64,000 nt of DNA, from NCBI GenBank assembly GCA_023250195.1, contig JAHFBF010000003.1, positions 347,753 to 411,752 on the forward strand, given 5' to 3'. Position 1 is the stretch's first letter. Each line of letters starts with the position of its first letter. The notes below the pieces were generated by a model. It ran no database searches. It worked only from the letters and a program-made list of their open reading frames with translations, and was not told the DNA's origin. Both the position numbers and the translations under genes were made by a program. This document shows, piece after piece, positions 50,967-61,400 of this stretch. This DNA is from Candidatus Melainabacteria bacterium (lineage in GTDB: Bacteria; Cyanobacteriota; Vampirovibrionia; 2-02-FULL-35-15).

Positions 50967-53900
50967 CTAAACAGCTTGAGCAACTGGAGCTAATTGATTC
51001 AATAATATTGTTGCTTTTTGAGCAACATTTGCATTTGGATCTTTAGTTAAAGCATTTAAAACATCTATTATTTTAGATGCTGTTTCCCCTTCATCAGTTA
51101 AAATATTATTTGCGCTAAATCTTTCTAGTGATTTTTTACCAATGGCGCCAAGAAGATCCAGCGTTTTGAGTCTCATAACTTCAGTTTCATTTTGATCTGC
51201 AACAGAGCATAATAAAGATTCAAACTTAGGTTTTGGACGATAACGTGTTATATCAACCATTTCACCGGCTTTAGGTCCTGTATCTATCATCTTTTGACTT
51301 ACTGTTTTTTCAGGTTGGGTTATTTCTCTTTCCTTAAGTAAATCAGCCATCTTAACACTTTTATCTCCGTCAAGTCTCTCGGATTCAATTTGTCTAATTA
51401 ATAATTCAATAGCTCTTAAACGCAAATCTTGGTTACAAACAGTTTCTTGTATATTGCCTTGAAGATCTGAAACTTTCTTTTTAGTTTCTCCTTCAATATC
51501 ATCAACTCTTATAGCTTGATGCAGTAGTTTGTCTTGAATTCCCGGGGAGCTGACCTCGGCAGGTGAAAGTTTTTTATCATCTTCATAAACTAACCTTTTA
51601 TCACTTCGCGAACTTATACAAAAAATCAAACCATCAAAATCAATTAGACTTGCAGGCATTCTTGACATAAGACTAATCATATTTAAGCGAATTTCCGGAC
51701 TATCTGAAGAATTAGTTAGAGATTTACTAAACCACTCTATTGCTCTAGGATTCATCATTGTAGGAGGAGGTAAAGATGCTAATTCTCTTGCTGCTAAAGC
51801 TCTTGCTGCATGTACTTTTTCCTGATCACTGTCGTCATATTCATTTTGTATTGTCCATGGCCATGCATATACGGCTCTGTCTACAATTGAACCTGAAGCA
51901 AAATTAACAAGAGCACCATAGGCTATTGAACAAACTTCTTTATTGAATTGGGTCTGTGGATTTGCATCTTTATGTAATTTATAAAGTTTTAAATATAAGT
52001 CAACGGCTCCTTCCTGAGTAACTGCCATTCCAGCAATTCTTCTTACATAAACTGAGGAAGTTTCTCCAGGAAGTATGGTGCCAATTTTCTTGGTAATTTC
52101 AGTATAGGCGCATTTTGCAACTTCTTTGCTGAATGTAGGAGTAAAGTCTGGGTGACCACCTGAATGTTCTTCATAAAGCTTTAAGTGTAAATTAAATGAC
52201 TCATCATCTGATTTTGAATGTCTAAGCACTCTACCTATATAAGTTCCTACTGGTTCTCCTTTGTTCAAAGTGTTAATCTCTGCCTCAATAATTGCAGCGT
52301 GGGTAAGTCTGCAAACTTGTGCACTAAAAGCATTGCTAAAATCAGGATGTCCATTTTGATGTGCATTATTAATCCCTAAATAAATATCAACAGGGTTTAG
52401 TCCTGCTCTTTTTCCTGCCTGAAGAAGCCTTACTATATATTCTTCTGGATCTTCTGCACGGTCTGTTATTTTTCTGTTATTAATTTCTGAAGTAAGAATA
52501 CGTGGAGCTTGTGATGTTGCTATGCTGGTATCTTTATCTTTAAAGCTTTTTATAAGTTCTGCCTGAGTCATAGCATTTAACGTTCTTAAATCTGCATCAT
52601 TAACTGGATTTCCGTAATCTCCTCGTCGAATTTTTTCATTTCTAAGGCGATTACATAAAGCGGCGCAAACCTCTTTACTAAATTCAGGATCTATGCCTCG
52701 ACATCCGTTTTCATGAGCATTAAGGATCGCTATATAAATATGAATTTGATCTAATTTATTTTTCTTCCCTGCTTCAACTATTCTGGTTATATATTCGTGC
52801 GGAGATTCCGGAGAACGATCTATCTTACGACCAATCTCTGCAGTAACAGTTGTTGGTAAGCTTTTAGCAGTAGGTGTTGGTATAACTTTACTTGCAACTG
52901 GGGATGGTGCAGCTGCGGTAACACCCAAATTCCTTCCTGTACAAGTTTGTACTTCAAGCTTTTGGTCTCTTTCTAATCTTGTTAGTGGGGCTTCAACTAA
53001 AGTTTTTAAAACTTCTACAGCTGCTGCTTGAACTGCTGCATGATGTGTTGGATCAAGGCAAGTAATCAATTTTTGTACTATTTGATCCTGCAATGTTTGA
53101 TCTTTTACTCCGCAGGCATTGCAGGCTTTACCAAGCAATTTAACAGTTGCTACACCAACTCCTGGATCAGTGCTAGTGTCACTGAGAATGTCTAGAACTG
53201 AAGAAGCTGTTTGTCCAGTACCTGCATTAATTATAGTGTTAATATCTAAACCTGCAGTACCTACGCTGTTTGCTAATGTTTCAAGAGCAGTTACTCTAAT
53301 AGCAGGAAATTCAGCTTTATTTGTAGCATGGAGAACTAGTATAAGGTGTCTATGATCTCTATTTCTAAGTTGTTGTACGGTTGTTTTGTTTAAATTCAAG
53401 AGAGCTTCCCTGGCAGCTGCTTGAACTTCAGGAGGATTTTTTGCATCAAGACAACCAATTAATTGTTGTACAATATCTTCCTGTAATTTTTGATGTCCAG
53501 GAGTTACTCCACAGGTATTAGAAACATTTCCAAGCAGTTTAATTGCAGCTGTTCTAACTTTCTTATCACCTTTATCATTGCCAACAACATTTAATATCGA
53601 GCTACTTCCGGCAGTAACTAAAGTATTAAAATCTGTTGTTCCTGCTATGCATTTCCCTAAAGCTTCTATAGCTGTTAATCTAACAGTCGGATTGTCATTT
53701 TCGTTGGATGCACATGTAACCAAAGCAGAAATAAAATTATTATCTCTTGGATGTGCTGCTCCAAGATTTATCAGAGCAACTCTTAGTTGATTATGTGCTT
53801 GAGTTACGGTTCCGCTTAATGCTCTATAAGCATTAACTAATTCTTCTTTAATTTTATCGGGATCTAATTTCTCTTTTAATTGCCTGTATGCTCTTAAAAC

Positions 53901-56900
53901 CTCGTCTTTTACCTGCTTAGGATCCAGTTTCTTTTGAACTTTCGCATATGCAGTACTTAATTCCTGTTTTACTTTTTCTCTATCTCTTTTATCTCTTAAT
54001 CCTTTATAGGTTGATAGCAGTTCATTTCGTACTTCTTCAACTCTTGGGCTTCCGGGTCTTGATTTTAAAAACTCACTTATCAAATTATCAAGCAACTGCA
54101 GCTGTGGTCTAGTGGAATCAGCTTGTTGAAGTGCATCAATTAAAGCATCTCCTTTTTCTGAAGATGCTAAATCAACTTCACAGGAAGAAAGAAAATCTTT
54201 GACAGTTTGTTGGACAGCAAGCTTATCTCCTCCTCCTCTGAGAAATCTTTCTTTAGATTCAATATATCTGGCAACTAAAGTCTCAAGACTAGTTGAATCT
54301 CCTGACTCAGCTTTATTCAACGCGCCCAAAATATCGCCGTAATAATTACAGGTACTGTGAAAATCTTTAAGCATTCCTCCATTAGGAATATCTCCAGAAG
54401 TAATAGATCTTCTTGGTCTAAATCCTGCAATTAAATTATCAAGCTGCCTTGAATTTCCAAGTTCATTGTTCCTGAGAGCTTGAAGAAGTTCAGGTAATCT
54501 TTCCCAACGACCGCTTAATACTAAATTATTGTCTGGATATTGTTGACGTAATAAACCAAGCTGCAGAAAAAGACCGCCTAATATATCCCTGTCACCAAGA
54601 GCATCAGCTACAAAAGCACCTTGAAATTCAGATCCTAAGACTTGACAAGCAGGATTGCTAATAACAGGTAAAATCTCTGGTGGTACTGTAGTATCAAGAG
54701 CAAGATTGCCGGCTTGGGTAAGTACATTTGCTGCTTTTTTACGGGCACTCATGCAGAAAGGACCCTGAGTAGTAGAAGCATAAGTGTTACCTTTTATTTT
54801 TTCTATATCTGCTCCAGAAGCAATTTCTTTAAGTTTTTTAATTATAATTTGTGCAATGAAAGCAGCAAGAAGCGGACAAAATTTAGTAGCATTACTGTTA
54901 GTAAGATCTTTTTCCAGCGTTCCTACAAAGTCATTTTGAATTGTACCTATTTCAAGTTTTCCACTGCCATGCCCCGCTATTCTTTCTTCAGCATATCTTT
55001 TTACAAAACAAGTTAAGCTTTTAACAGCGCTTTCCTTATTTGGAATAGGCAAGGTATTTAATTTTTCAAGAATATTGCTGAGTTCATTTGCGATTTCTAT
55101 GGATACAGGATATTCTCTGTAATTTCTGCCTTGGGTTTTTGTTGCAAGCCTTGTACCGTTTGATCCATATCTATCTTCGGTTTCTCCAAATGCTTCTACG
55201 ACAGCTTTTAATGAATCAGGTCCATGATCACCATTTAAGCACTCCAACAATACACCGCTTACTGTGTTGTCATCTAATTCTCCTGTTTCATATCTTAGTC
55301 TAATAAGTTCTTTTGCGGCATTTTTTCTATCGGTAAAAGATATTCTTCCTTTCCCTGTAAGCTTTTGAACACGTTCACCGCCCTTCTTATAGGCTTCATA
55401 TTTTCTCAATACCTGTTCTACATTGCTGACGATTTGTTGTCTATTATTAACACTACTGTAGTTAAGTGCACTTAAAAATTGACGAAATTCATTTTCATGT
55501 TCATCAGTCTCAATTTTTATATGCATGCTTCTAAGCTGGTCAGCCATATGTTGAGCAAGTTCTGCTCCATGGGTTCCCCGCAAGCATTGAAGTAAAAGAG
55601 GAAATATTCTACCATCAGGACAATCATTTTTATATCTTAGATCAAATAATCTTCCTAATGCTGTCTTTCTCTTATCAATAGCTTCATTTCTATCTCCAAG
55701 CACTTTAAGAGATTCTTCAACAGGATCAATGGCAGGAGGTTGTTGGATAACTGCAGGGGTTGGAGCAATCCCAAGAGCTTTTTGTATTTCTGCCACAGCA
55801 CCTTGAGCAGCGGTTTGAAGGACTCCTGCAACTCCAGCAATGACAGTTATTGCTTGTAATGCAGCTTGTACATTAGGATGGGTTGGATTACCTATGCATA
55901 AATCCTTCAAGGTATTTAGTGCTAAAAGTCTTACACCTTGATCTGCATGTTTTAGTCCTTCATTGGAAAGCAGTTCTATAGCATCTGCAGCTTTAAATTT
56001 TCCAAGAACTTGAATTATTGCTTTGCATACATCAGGGTTATTGCATCTCTTAAATGTACTAATTAATGTTGGGATTAATTTCTTTTGTTCAGTTGTATCG
56101 GTAACGCTTCCAAGTGCAAGAACTATTTGCCTTATTATTGAAGGATCACTTTCAGTTTGAAGTTTATTGTGTAATGCAGTTAAAATTTCTTTATCAGTAC
56201 CGCCATTTAAAAGCTCACATAATTTACTTATGATTACAAATCTTATGTCTGAGGAAGGTTCGTTTATATTGTCAAGAAGGAATTTTCGTTGTCCTGGTCT
56301 GTTAAGAAATTGAATCAATGGAACTGTTACTTGTTGAGTTTTTGCTTTGTTTGGTGATGTATCATTTCTAACTAAGCAGAAGAGTGCTCCTGCAGCAGCA
56401 GTTCTTACACTTTCCTTTGAATCATTTAAAGAACCAATTAATTGCTGTACTGCTTTATCACAATCAGCTGATCCTAATACAGTACGAGCTGCTGTATTTT
56501 TATCAATCGCATTAGATGAGGGACTTAAGAGTATTTGCAAAGCAGCAGCAACTGCTCCTGATAGTGCTGGTGAAGTTGGAGGTGGGAGTGGTGCAACTGG
56601 AACTGGTAGTGCCGGTAGTCCTAAAGAAAGTCGTATATCTCTTGCAGCAGTTTCTGCTTTTGTTTTTAAATTTCCTGCTGCAGTTTGAGCAATCTTGTCA
56701 ATTTCCGGTAAGATTGTTGCAGCTTGGGTACGATTAGAACATAACTTTCTTAGTGCAGTAATCGCTGCGATTTTTACATCATCATTTGTATTTGTTTTTA
56801 ATACAGTTATTAAAGATATGATTATCTGGTTTTGTTCATTTAGATCTGTCACATTGCTTAATCCCGCTATTAAACATTGAGCTATAGATGGATCATTTTC

Positions 56901-57818
56901 AGTTTTTAGTCTGTTTCTCATTGCTCCTATAATTTGTGGAGACTGCGTCTGATTCAAGAAATCACACAGTGTAGTAACTATCAAACCTCTTACATCAGGA
57001 TCGCCTTCGTTTATATTATCGATAAAAAATTTTCCTACTTTGTTAGCGGGAAAGTGAGACAGAGCAGTAACAGCAGCGCATTTTCCTTCTTTTGATTGTC
57101 CTGCTTTTTTAAAAAATTGACCTAGAGGTTTCATTGCTTTATCAGCTCTTTGAGGATCTTTTGATATAAGAACTCCCAGGGCTTGAGCTGCAGCACATTG
57201 TACCTGTGGATCGTGATCATTCAAGCAGATAATTAATTGATCCAGTTTGTCAAAGGCTCCTAACTCTCCTAAAGAAACTGCTGCCTGTACTCTAACACCG
57301 GTATCTTCTGTTGTATCTGCAAGCGCGTCACCAAGCGGGGAGAAAGCATTTATATCACCACTTGCTCCCAGCTCACGAGCAGCTTCTATACGCTTATTAG
57401 TGTCAGGATTTGCTTTATCTTTTAAAGTCTCTATCAAAGATTCTATTCTAACTTTGTTGGCTTGATTGGCTTGTTTGTTTTTTACAGCACCGGTATTATT
57501 ACTCGTATCAGGCTGCAGGCGATTAACGTAGAAATATGCAGCTGTGCCGCCGGATGCAATTGCACCGATAAATCCAATGAAGCTTAATTTATTTATTGAA
57601 CTGCTTTCAGAGCGTCTTCCAAAGAAACATAATAAAATTGCTGCAACAGCACTTCCGCCGCAGGCTATAAGAGACCAGTAAGTTCCTGCATTAATTTCAC
57701 TGTTTCCAGAAGAAGTTAAATAATCTTTGATATCCTGCTCATTAGGATCTTTTTTTCCAACATATCCTCTTGGGATATAGGATGAGTCTACAGGATTATT
57801 ATTTAAAGAATTTGCCAT
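50967..57818 (-). CDS. Giant HEAT-repeat protein with N-terminal membrane anchor (2283 aa)
   Basis: ATG 57818 (MANSLNNNP) is chosen; 20 extra codons upstream begin with TTG and lack support. Two hydrophobic segments lie at ~45-67 (YWSLIACGGSAVAAILLCFF) and ~77-97 (FIGFIGAIASGGTAAYF). The rest to ~700 is a chain of HEAT repeats such as VRVQAAVSLGELGAFDKLDQ and DPQVQCAAAQALGVL. HEAT units also return at ~1360-1570. Between them lies a mixed region, and at ~1260-1335 four 20-residue charged units (VKQELSTAYAKVQKKLDPK). Residues ~1670-1975 contain four ~60-residue repeats of unknown type (EYIVRLLQAGKRAGLNPVDI). Likely a large scaffold at the inner membrane. It is divergent from the SwmB-repeat gene. 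Confidence 0.85.
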   Translation of the reverse strand: MANSLNNNPVDSSYIPRGYVGKKDPNEQDIKDYLTSSGNSEINAGTYWSLIACGGSAVAAILLCFFGRRSESSSINKLSFIGFIGAIASGGTAAYFYVNRLQPDTSNNTGAVKNKQANQANKVRIESLIETLKDKANPDTNKRIEAARELGASGDINAFSPLGDALADTTEDTGVRVQAAVSLGELGAFDKLDQLIICLNDHDPQVQCAAAQALGVLISKDPQRADKAMKPLGQFFKKAGQSKEGKCAAVTALSHFPANKVGKFFIDNINEGDPDVRGLIVTTLCDFLNQTQSPQIIGAMRNRLKTENDPSIAQCLIAGLSNVTDLNEQNQIIISLITVLKTNTNDDVKIAAITALRKLCSNRTQAATILPEIDKIAQTAAGNLKTKAETAARDIRLSLGLPALPVPVAPLPPPTSPALSGAVAAALQILLSPSSNAIDKNTAARTVLGSADCDKAVQQLIGSLNDSKESVRTAAAGALFCLVRNDTSPNKAKTQQVTVPLIQFLNRPGQRKFLLDNINEPSSDIRFVIISKLCELLNGGTDKEILTALHNKLQTESDPSIIRQIVLALGSVTDTTEQKKLIPTLISTFKRCNNPDVCKAIIQVLGKFKAADAIELLSNEGLKHADQGVRLLALNTLKDLCIGNPTHPNVQAALQAITVIAGVAGVLQTAAQGAVAEIQKALGIAPTPAVIQQPPAIDPVEESLKVLGDRNEAIDKRKTALGRLFDLRYKNDCPDGRIFPLLLQCLRGTHGAELAQHMADQLRSMHIKIETDEHENEFRQFLSALNYSSVNNRQQIVSNVEQVLRKYEAYKKGGERVQKLTGKGRISFTDRKNAAKELIRLRYETGELDDNTVSGVLLECLNGDHGPDSLKAVVEAFGETEDRYGSNGTRLATKTQGRNYREYPVSIEIANELSNILEKLNTLPIPNKESAVKSLTCFVKRYAEERIAGHGSGKLEIGTIQNDFVGTLEKDLTNSNATKFCPLLAAFIAQIIIKKLKEIASGADIEKIKGNTYASTTQGPFCMSARKKAANVLTQAGNLALDTTVPPEILPVISNPACQVLGSEFQGAFVADALGDRDILGGLFLQLGLLRQQYPDNNLVLSGRWERLPELLQALRNNELGNSRQLDNLIAGFRPRRSITSGDIPNGGMLKDFHSTCNYYGDILGALNKAESGDSTSLETLVARYIESKERFLRGGGDKLAVQQTVKDFLSSCEVDLASSEKGDALIDALQQADSTRPQLQLLDNLISEFLKSRPGSPRVEEVRNELLSTYKGLRDKRDREKVKQELSTAYAKVQKKLDPKQVKDEVLRAYRQLKEKLDPDKIKEELVNAYRALSGTVTQAHNQLRVALINLGAAHPRDNNFISALVTCASNENDNPTVRLTAIEALGKCIAGTTDFNTLVTAGSSSILNVVGNDKGDKKVRTAAIKLLGNVSNTCGVTPGHQKLQEDIVQQLIGCLDAKNPPEVQAAAREALLNLNKTTVQQLRNRDHRHLILVLHATNKAEFPAIRVTALETLANSVGTAGLDINTIINAGTGQTASSVLDILSDTSTDPGVGVATVKLLGKACNACGVKDQTLQDQIVQKLITCLDPTHHAAVQAAAVEVLKTLVEAPLTRLERDQKLEVQTCTGRNLGVTAAAPSPVASKVIPTPTAKSLPTTVTAEIGRKIDRSPESPHEYITRIVEAGKKNKLDQIHIYIAILNAHENGCRGIDPEFSKEVCAALCNRLRNEKIRRGDYGNPVNDADLRTLNAMTQAELIKSFKDKDTSIATSQAPRILTSEINNRKITDRAEDPEEYIVRLLQAGKRAGLNPVDIYLGINNAHQNGHPDFSNAFSAQVCRLTHAAIIEAEINTLNKGEPVGTYIGRVLRHSKSDDESFNLHLKLYEEHSGGHPDFTPTFSKEVAKCAYTEITKKIGTILPGETSSVYVRRIAGMAVTQEGAVDLYLKLYKLHKDANPQTQFNKEVCSIAYGALVNFASGSIVDRAVYAWPWTIQNEYDDSDQEKVHAARALAARELASLPPPTMMNPRAIEWFSKSLTNSSDSPEIRLNMISLMSRMPASLIDFDGLIFCISSRSDKRLVYEDDKKLSPAEVSSPGIQDKLLHQAIRVDDIEGETKKKVSDLQGNIQETVCNQDLRLRAIELLIRQIESERLDGDKSVKMADLLKEREITQPEKTVSQKMIDTGPKAGEMVDITRYRPKPKFESLLCSVADQNETEVMRLKTLDLLGAIGKKSLERFSANNILTDEGETASKIIDVLNALTKDPNANVAQKATILLNQLAPVAQAV
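51895..52812 (-). repeat. Four tandem ~60-residue units in the HEAT protein, type unknown
   Basis: Each unit has Y-I/V-x-R-[IVL]-x-x-x, then I/L-Y-L/I-x-[IL]-x-x-x-H, then F-[SN]-x-[EQ]-V-C/A. Examples are EYITRIVEAGKKNKLDQIHI, EYIVRLLQAGKRAGLNPVDI, TYIGRVLRHSKSDDESFNL and VYVRRIAGMAVTQEGAVDL. They are separate from the HEAT units. Confidence 0.7.
53815..54050 (-). repeat. Four 60-nt units encoding 20-residue charged repeats
   Basis: Units VKQELSTAYAKVQKKLDPK, VKDEVLRAYRQLKEKLDPD and IKEELVNAYRALSG, plus a divergent first unit, repeat every 60 nt. They form a probable long helix or coiled coil between domains of the giant HEAT protein. Confidence 0.75.
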
Positions 57819-58419
57819 ATAGAAATGTAAAAAACAAGTAGTTTTACTACTTATAATTAGACAAAGGAAAAAATCCAATTAATTTTATACGTAATAACGA
57901 AAAATACATACTTTATTTATTTCAAAGCACAAAAAATTAGCTATATAATTAACCATTTCTTAACAAAAGAAAGCAAATAGAAGTTAAAAAATAGTCCTTG
58001 CAAAAGGTTTCTGGCATTAGTTTCTACACCTGGAGTAATAACTAAAATGTTTATTGTATTGAGATTGCTAATTCACTAAAAAGTTATAACATCAAGCTGT
58101 AGCGAATTTGCTATTTCAGATGCCTCATATTTTTCAATGTTGCTAACCCTAATTTCATGGTTTTTTTTCGGGGGTAACATTGTAACTAATTGTAGGTTTT
58201 CCTTTCAGAGCTAACACAAAAAAATCAAATTTCTCTAATTAAAATGCAGATTTTTTAATGGCTGGTACATTAGTCCTGAAATTTGTAGATTAGCCCTAAG
58301 TGTCATAGAGGTAACTCCAGTTAGAAATTAACTAAACAGTCAAATTACTTACTTAGGGAACCCATATATATCAAAGAAGAAAAACCGGTTTGTATTTTTA
58401 TAAGTTAAGAAGATAAGAG
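57819..58419. other. Divergent intergenic region between two giant genes
   Basis: About 600 nt, very AT-rich, without an ORF of note. Both giant genes should have promoters here, but I find no TTGACA/TATAAT pair with proper spacing. A small direct repeat (ATTAGTCCT, ATTAGCCCT) lies near 58270-58295. The SD before ATG 58420 is weak. Confidence 0.4.
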
Positions 58420-61400
58420 ATGAAATTACTATTAGTAAATCCAGGTGATTTTATGGCCAAAAATTTTGGCCAGTTGGTACAGACTTCCCGGGATGTCTTG
58501 ACCGGTATAAATAAACTACAAATTTTTAACCAAATTTTTATTACAAAACTCAGTAAGTTTTTGGAATCATTTTTAATCTGGTTATGTGAAATATCTCCCA
58601 GACGTTTTATAGCTCTATATCTTGCAGTTCAAATTGCTTTACCTTCACAGCTACTACCATCATTTGCTCAGGAATCAGAAACACCACCTTCTCAAACAGA
58701 TACTCAGTCACCTGATGCAAAATCAGGAGCAATAAATATTATTAATAATACTCAACCTGCTCTTACAAACGTGGATGTGACTGAGCAGCCTGATGCAGAG
58801 CCTGTTCAAGAGCCTTTGGCTGGAGAACCCATCGAAGAATCAAATGGTATAAACAGCTCAGCTCTTTTAAAGCTAAGACAATCAGCAGAAATAAATAAGG
58901 GGTTAACAGTTGAAATTTATTTAGAGCCAGGAAAATCTCTTTCGTCTAATAAACCAAACAGCTTGTTTGTTGTAAATAAACAGATTGGTATTGTTCTTGG
59001 AGATAGTGAAAAAATAATTGTCTGGGATGGAAATAACATTGATAACCCTAATGCAAAATCCATTGAACATGATGATTATTACATTTCGATAGTATATCGC
59101 TTATTAAATGACAAATTATATTTCTTTAATCATGGGGTGAAAATTGGTGAGGCAGCATTACAAAACAAAAAGTTTGATGTTATTGAATTTGTCGGCAATT
59201 TAAAAAAAATATATGAGTCATGTAATCTGCCTGGTGATGAAAATGTTGAAGATAATAATGCTGAAGCTTGTGATGGTGATAACAATTGCTTGCCAGAATC
59301 AAATAGAAAAAATCCTACTATTCAAAAAGAACTGTCTTTAACTACAGAAGGAAATAATTCTTGTCCAATATCTTATTTCAAAGATACAAATAGACCTTTA
59401 AGTGTCGATAAAATTAAAATTAATTATAAAAACAACTACAAAAATAACAACAAAAATAATGACAAAAGTTCAAGTCCTCCAAAGAAAAATATTAGATATT
59501 TAACTGTAACTAAAACATGGGATGGCGGAGGCGCGGATAATAATTGGTCTACTGCTGCAAACTGGTCAAGTGATACTCTGCCTGCAGGTACAGATGTGGT
59601 TGGTTTTAATACTACATCTACTAAATCTTGTACCATAAATCAAAATGTAGCAGTAGCAGGAATTGATTTTGATGCAGGTTACACAGGTACAGTTACTCAA
59701 AACAGTACACGTACAATTACCATAACAAACTGGGAGCAAGGTGATGGGACATTTGTAGGAGGTGATTCTGCATTTACAGTAAACGGAACTTTTGTTCAGA
59801 CAGCCGGTACATTTACCAGCACAAGCAACACATTAACTGTTGTTGGTGCATTTACTAGAAGTGGTGGGACCTTTACTCACAACAACGGAACTGTTAAATT
59901 TCAATCTAACTCTGCTTATACGATTACTACCGGTGGAACAACTTTTTATGATGTTATATTTACCAGAACAGTTAGTAGTGCTACTGCCCGAGTAGTAACT
60001 GTGTCTGGAAATTGTACTGTTGCTCATGATCTTACTGCAAAAAATGAAAACCCATCTACTGGTGGATTAACCATTGCAGGAACTGGTACTGCATTGCCTG
60101 TGATAACAGTAACGGGTGCTTTGAATCTTCCATCAACAGCTTCAGCAGCAGTACTAACGTTTGGTTCTGCAACTGCAACAATTAATCCTACATTTAAGGT
60201 TTCGGGAAACTATTCATCTGCCGATTCAAATTCGACTATTAGGGCTCATATAACTTTTGAGGGTACTAATGCACAAACAATTACTAGTAGTGCAGGAACA
60301 TATAATACACCTGGTGCCTGGACAATTAATAAATCAAGCGGAACTGTAACTCTGGCTTCTAATCTTGCACTTAATGCTGCACAAGCTCTCAATGTAACTA
60401 GCGGGACTTTAAGTCAGGGGGCTTCTTATAACCTTACAGCAGGTGCAGTTACAATTGGTGCAAGCGGTATTCTAACAAATCAAGGTACTGGTGATATAAC
60501 TCTTGGTGGTAATCTTGCTAATAGCGGATCTGTAACTTTTGATGGTGATGGTGCCGGTTTTAATTCACCAGACTCAATATTAATTCGTTCAACTGCAGCA
60601 GCAGCAAGAACCTGGTCTGGAACTGGAATATTTACCCTTAAAGACGTTGATGTACAATGGCAAACAGTAGGTGGAACTCCAGGTACAATTGCTGCAATAT
60701 CTGGTACTAATAGTGGTAATAATACGGGCTTTACTTTTGATACAACAGCGCCGACATTATCAACTGCAGCAGTAAATGGAACTACATTAACATTAACTTA
60801 CGATGAAAACTTAGATACAGGATCTACACCAGCGACTACGGACTTCTCTCTTATGGGAACTTCAGCAGCAGTATCAATGGTTTCAATAAGTGGAGCAGTA
60901 GTAACAGTAACCCTATCACCAGAAGTTCAATATGGAGAAACAGTAACACTCGATTACACAGTTCCTGGAAGTAACCCAACTCAAGATATAAATGGAAATG
61001 ATGCTGCTTCACTTTTATCGCAGGCAGTAACAAACAATACACCGGATACAACAGCACCGACATTATCAACTGCTGCAGTAAACGGAACGACATTAACATT
61101 AACTTACAATGAATCTTTAAATACAACAGCTCCAGCAAACTCTGTTTATTCTCTAATGGGAACCAGTGCTGCAGTATCAATGATAAGTATTTCCGGAGCA
61201 GTAGTAACAGTAACATTATCACCGGGAGTTCAGGATGGAGAAACAGTTACATTAGATTACACAGTACCTGGAAGTAACCCAATTCAAGATACAACTGGAA
61301 ATGATGCAGGAGCATTATCATCGCAGGCAGTAACAAACAATACACCTGATACAACAGCACCGACATTATCAACTGCTGCAGTAAACGGAACGACATTAAC

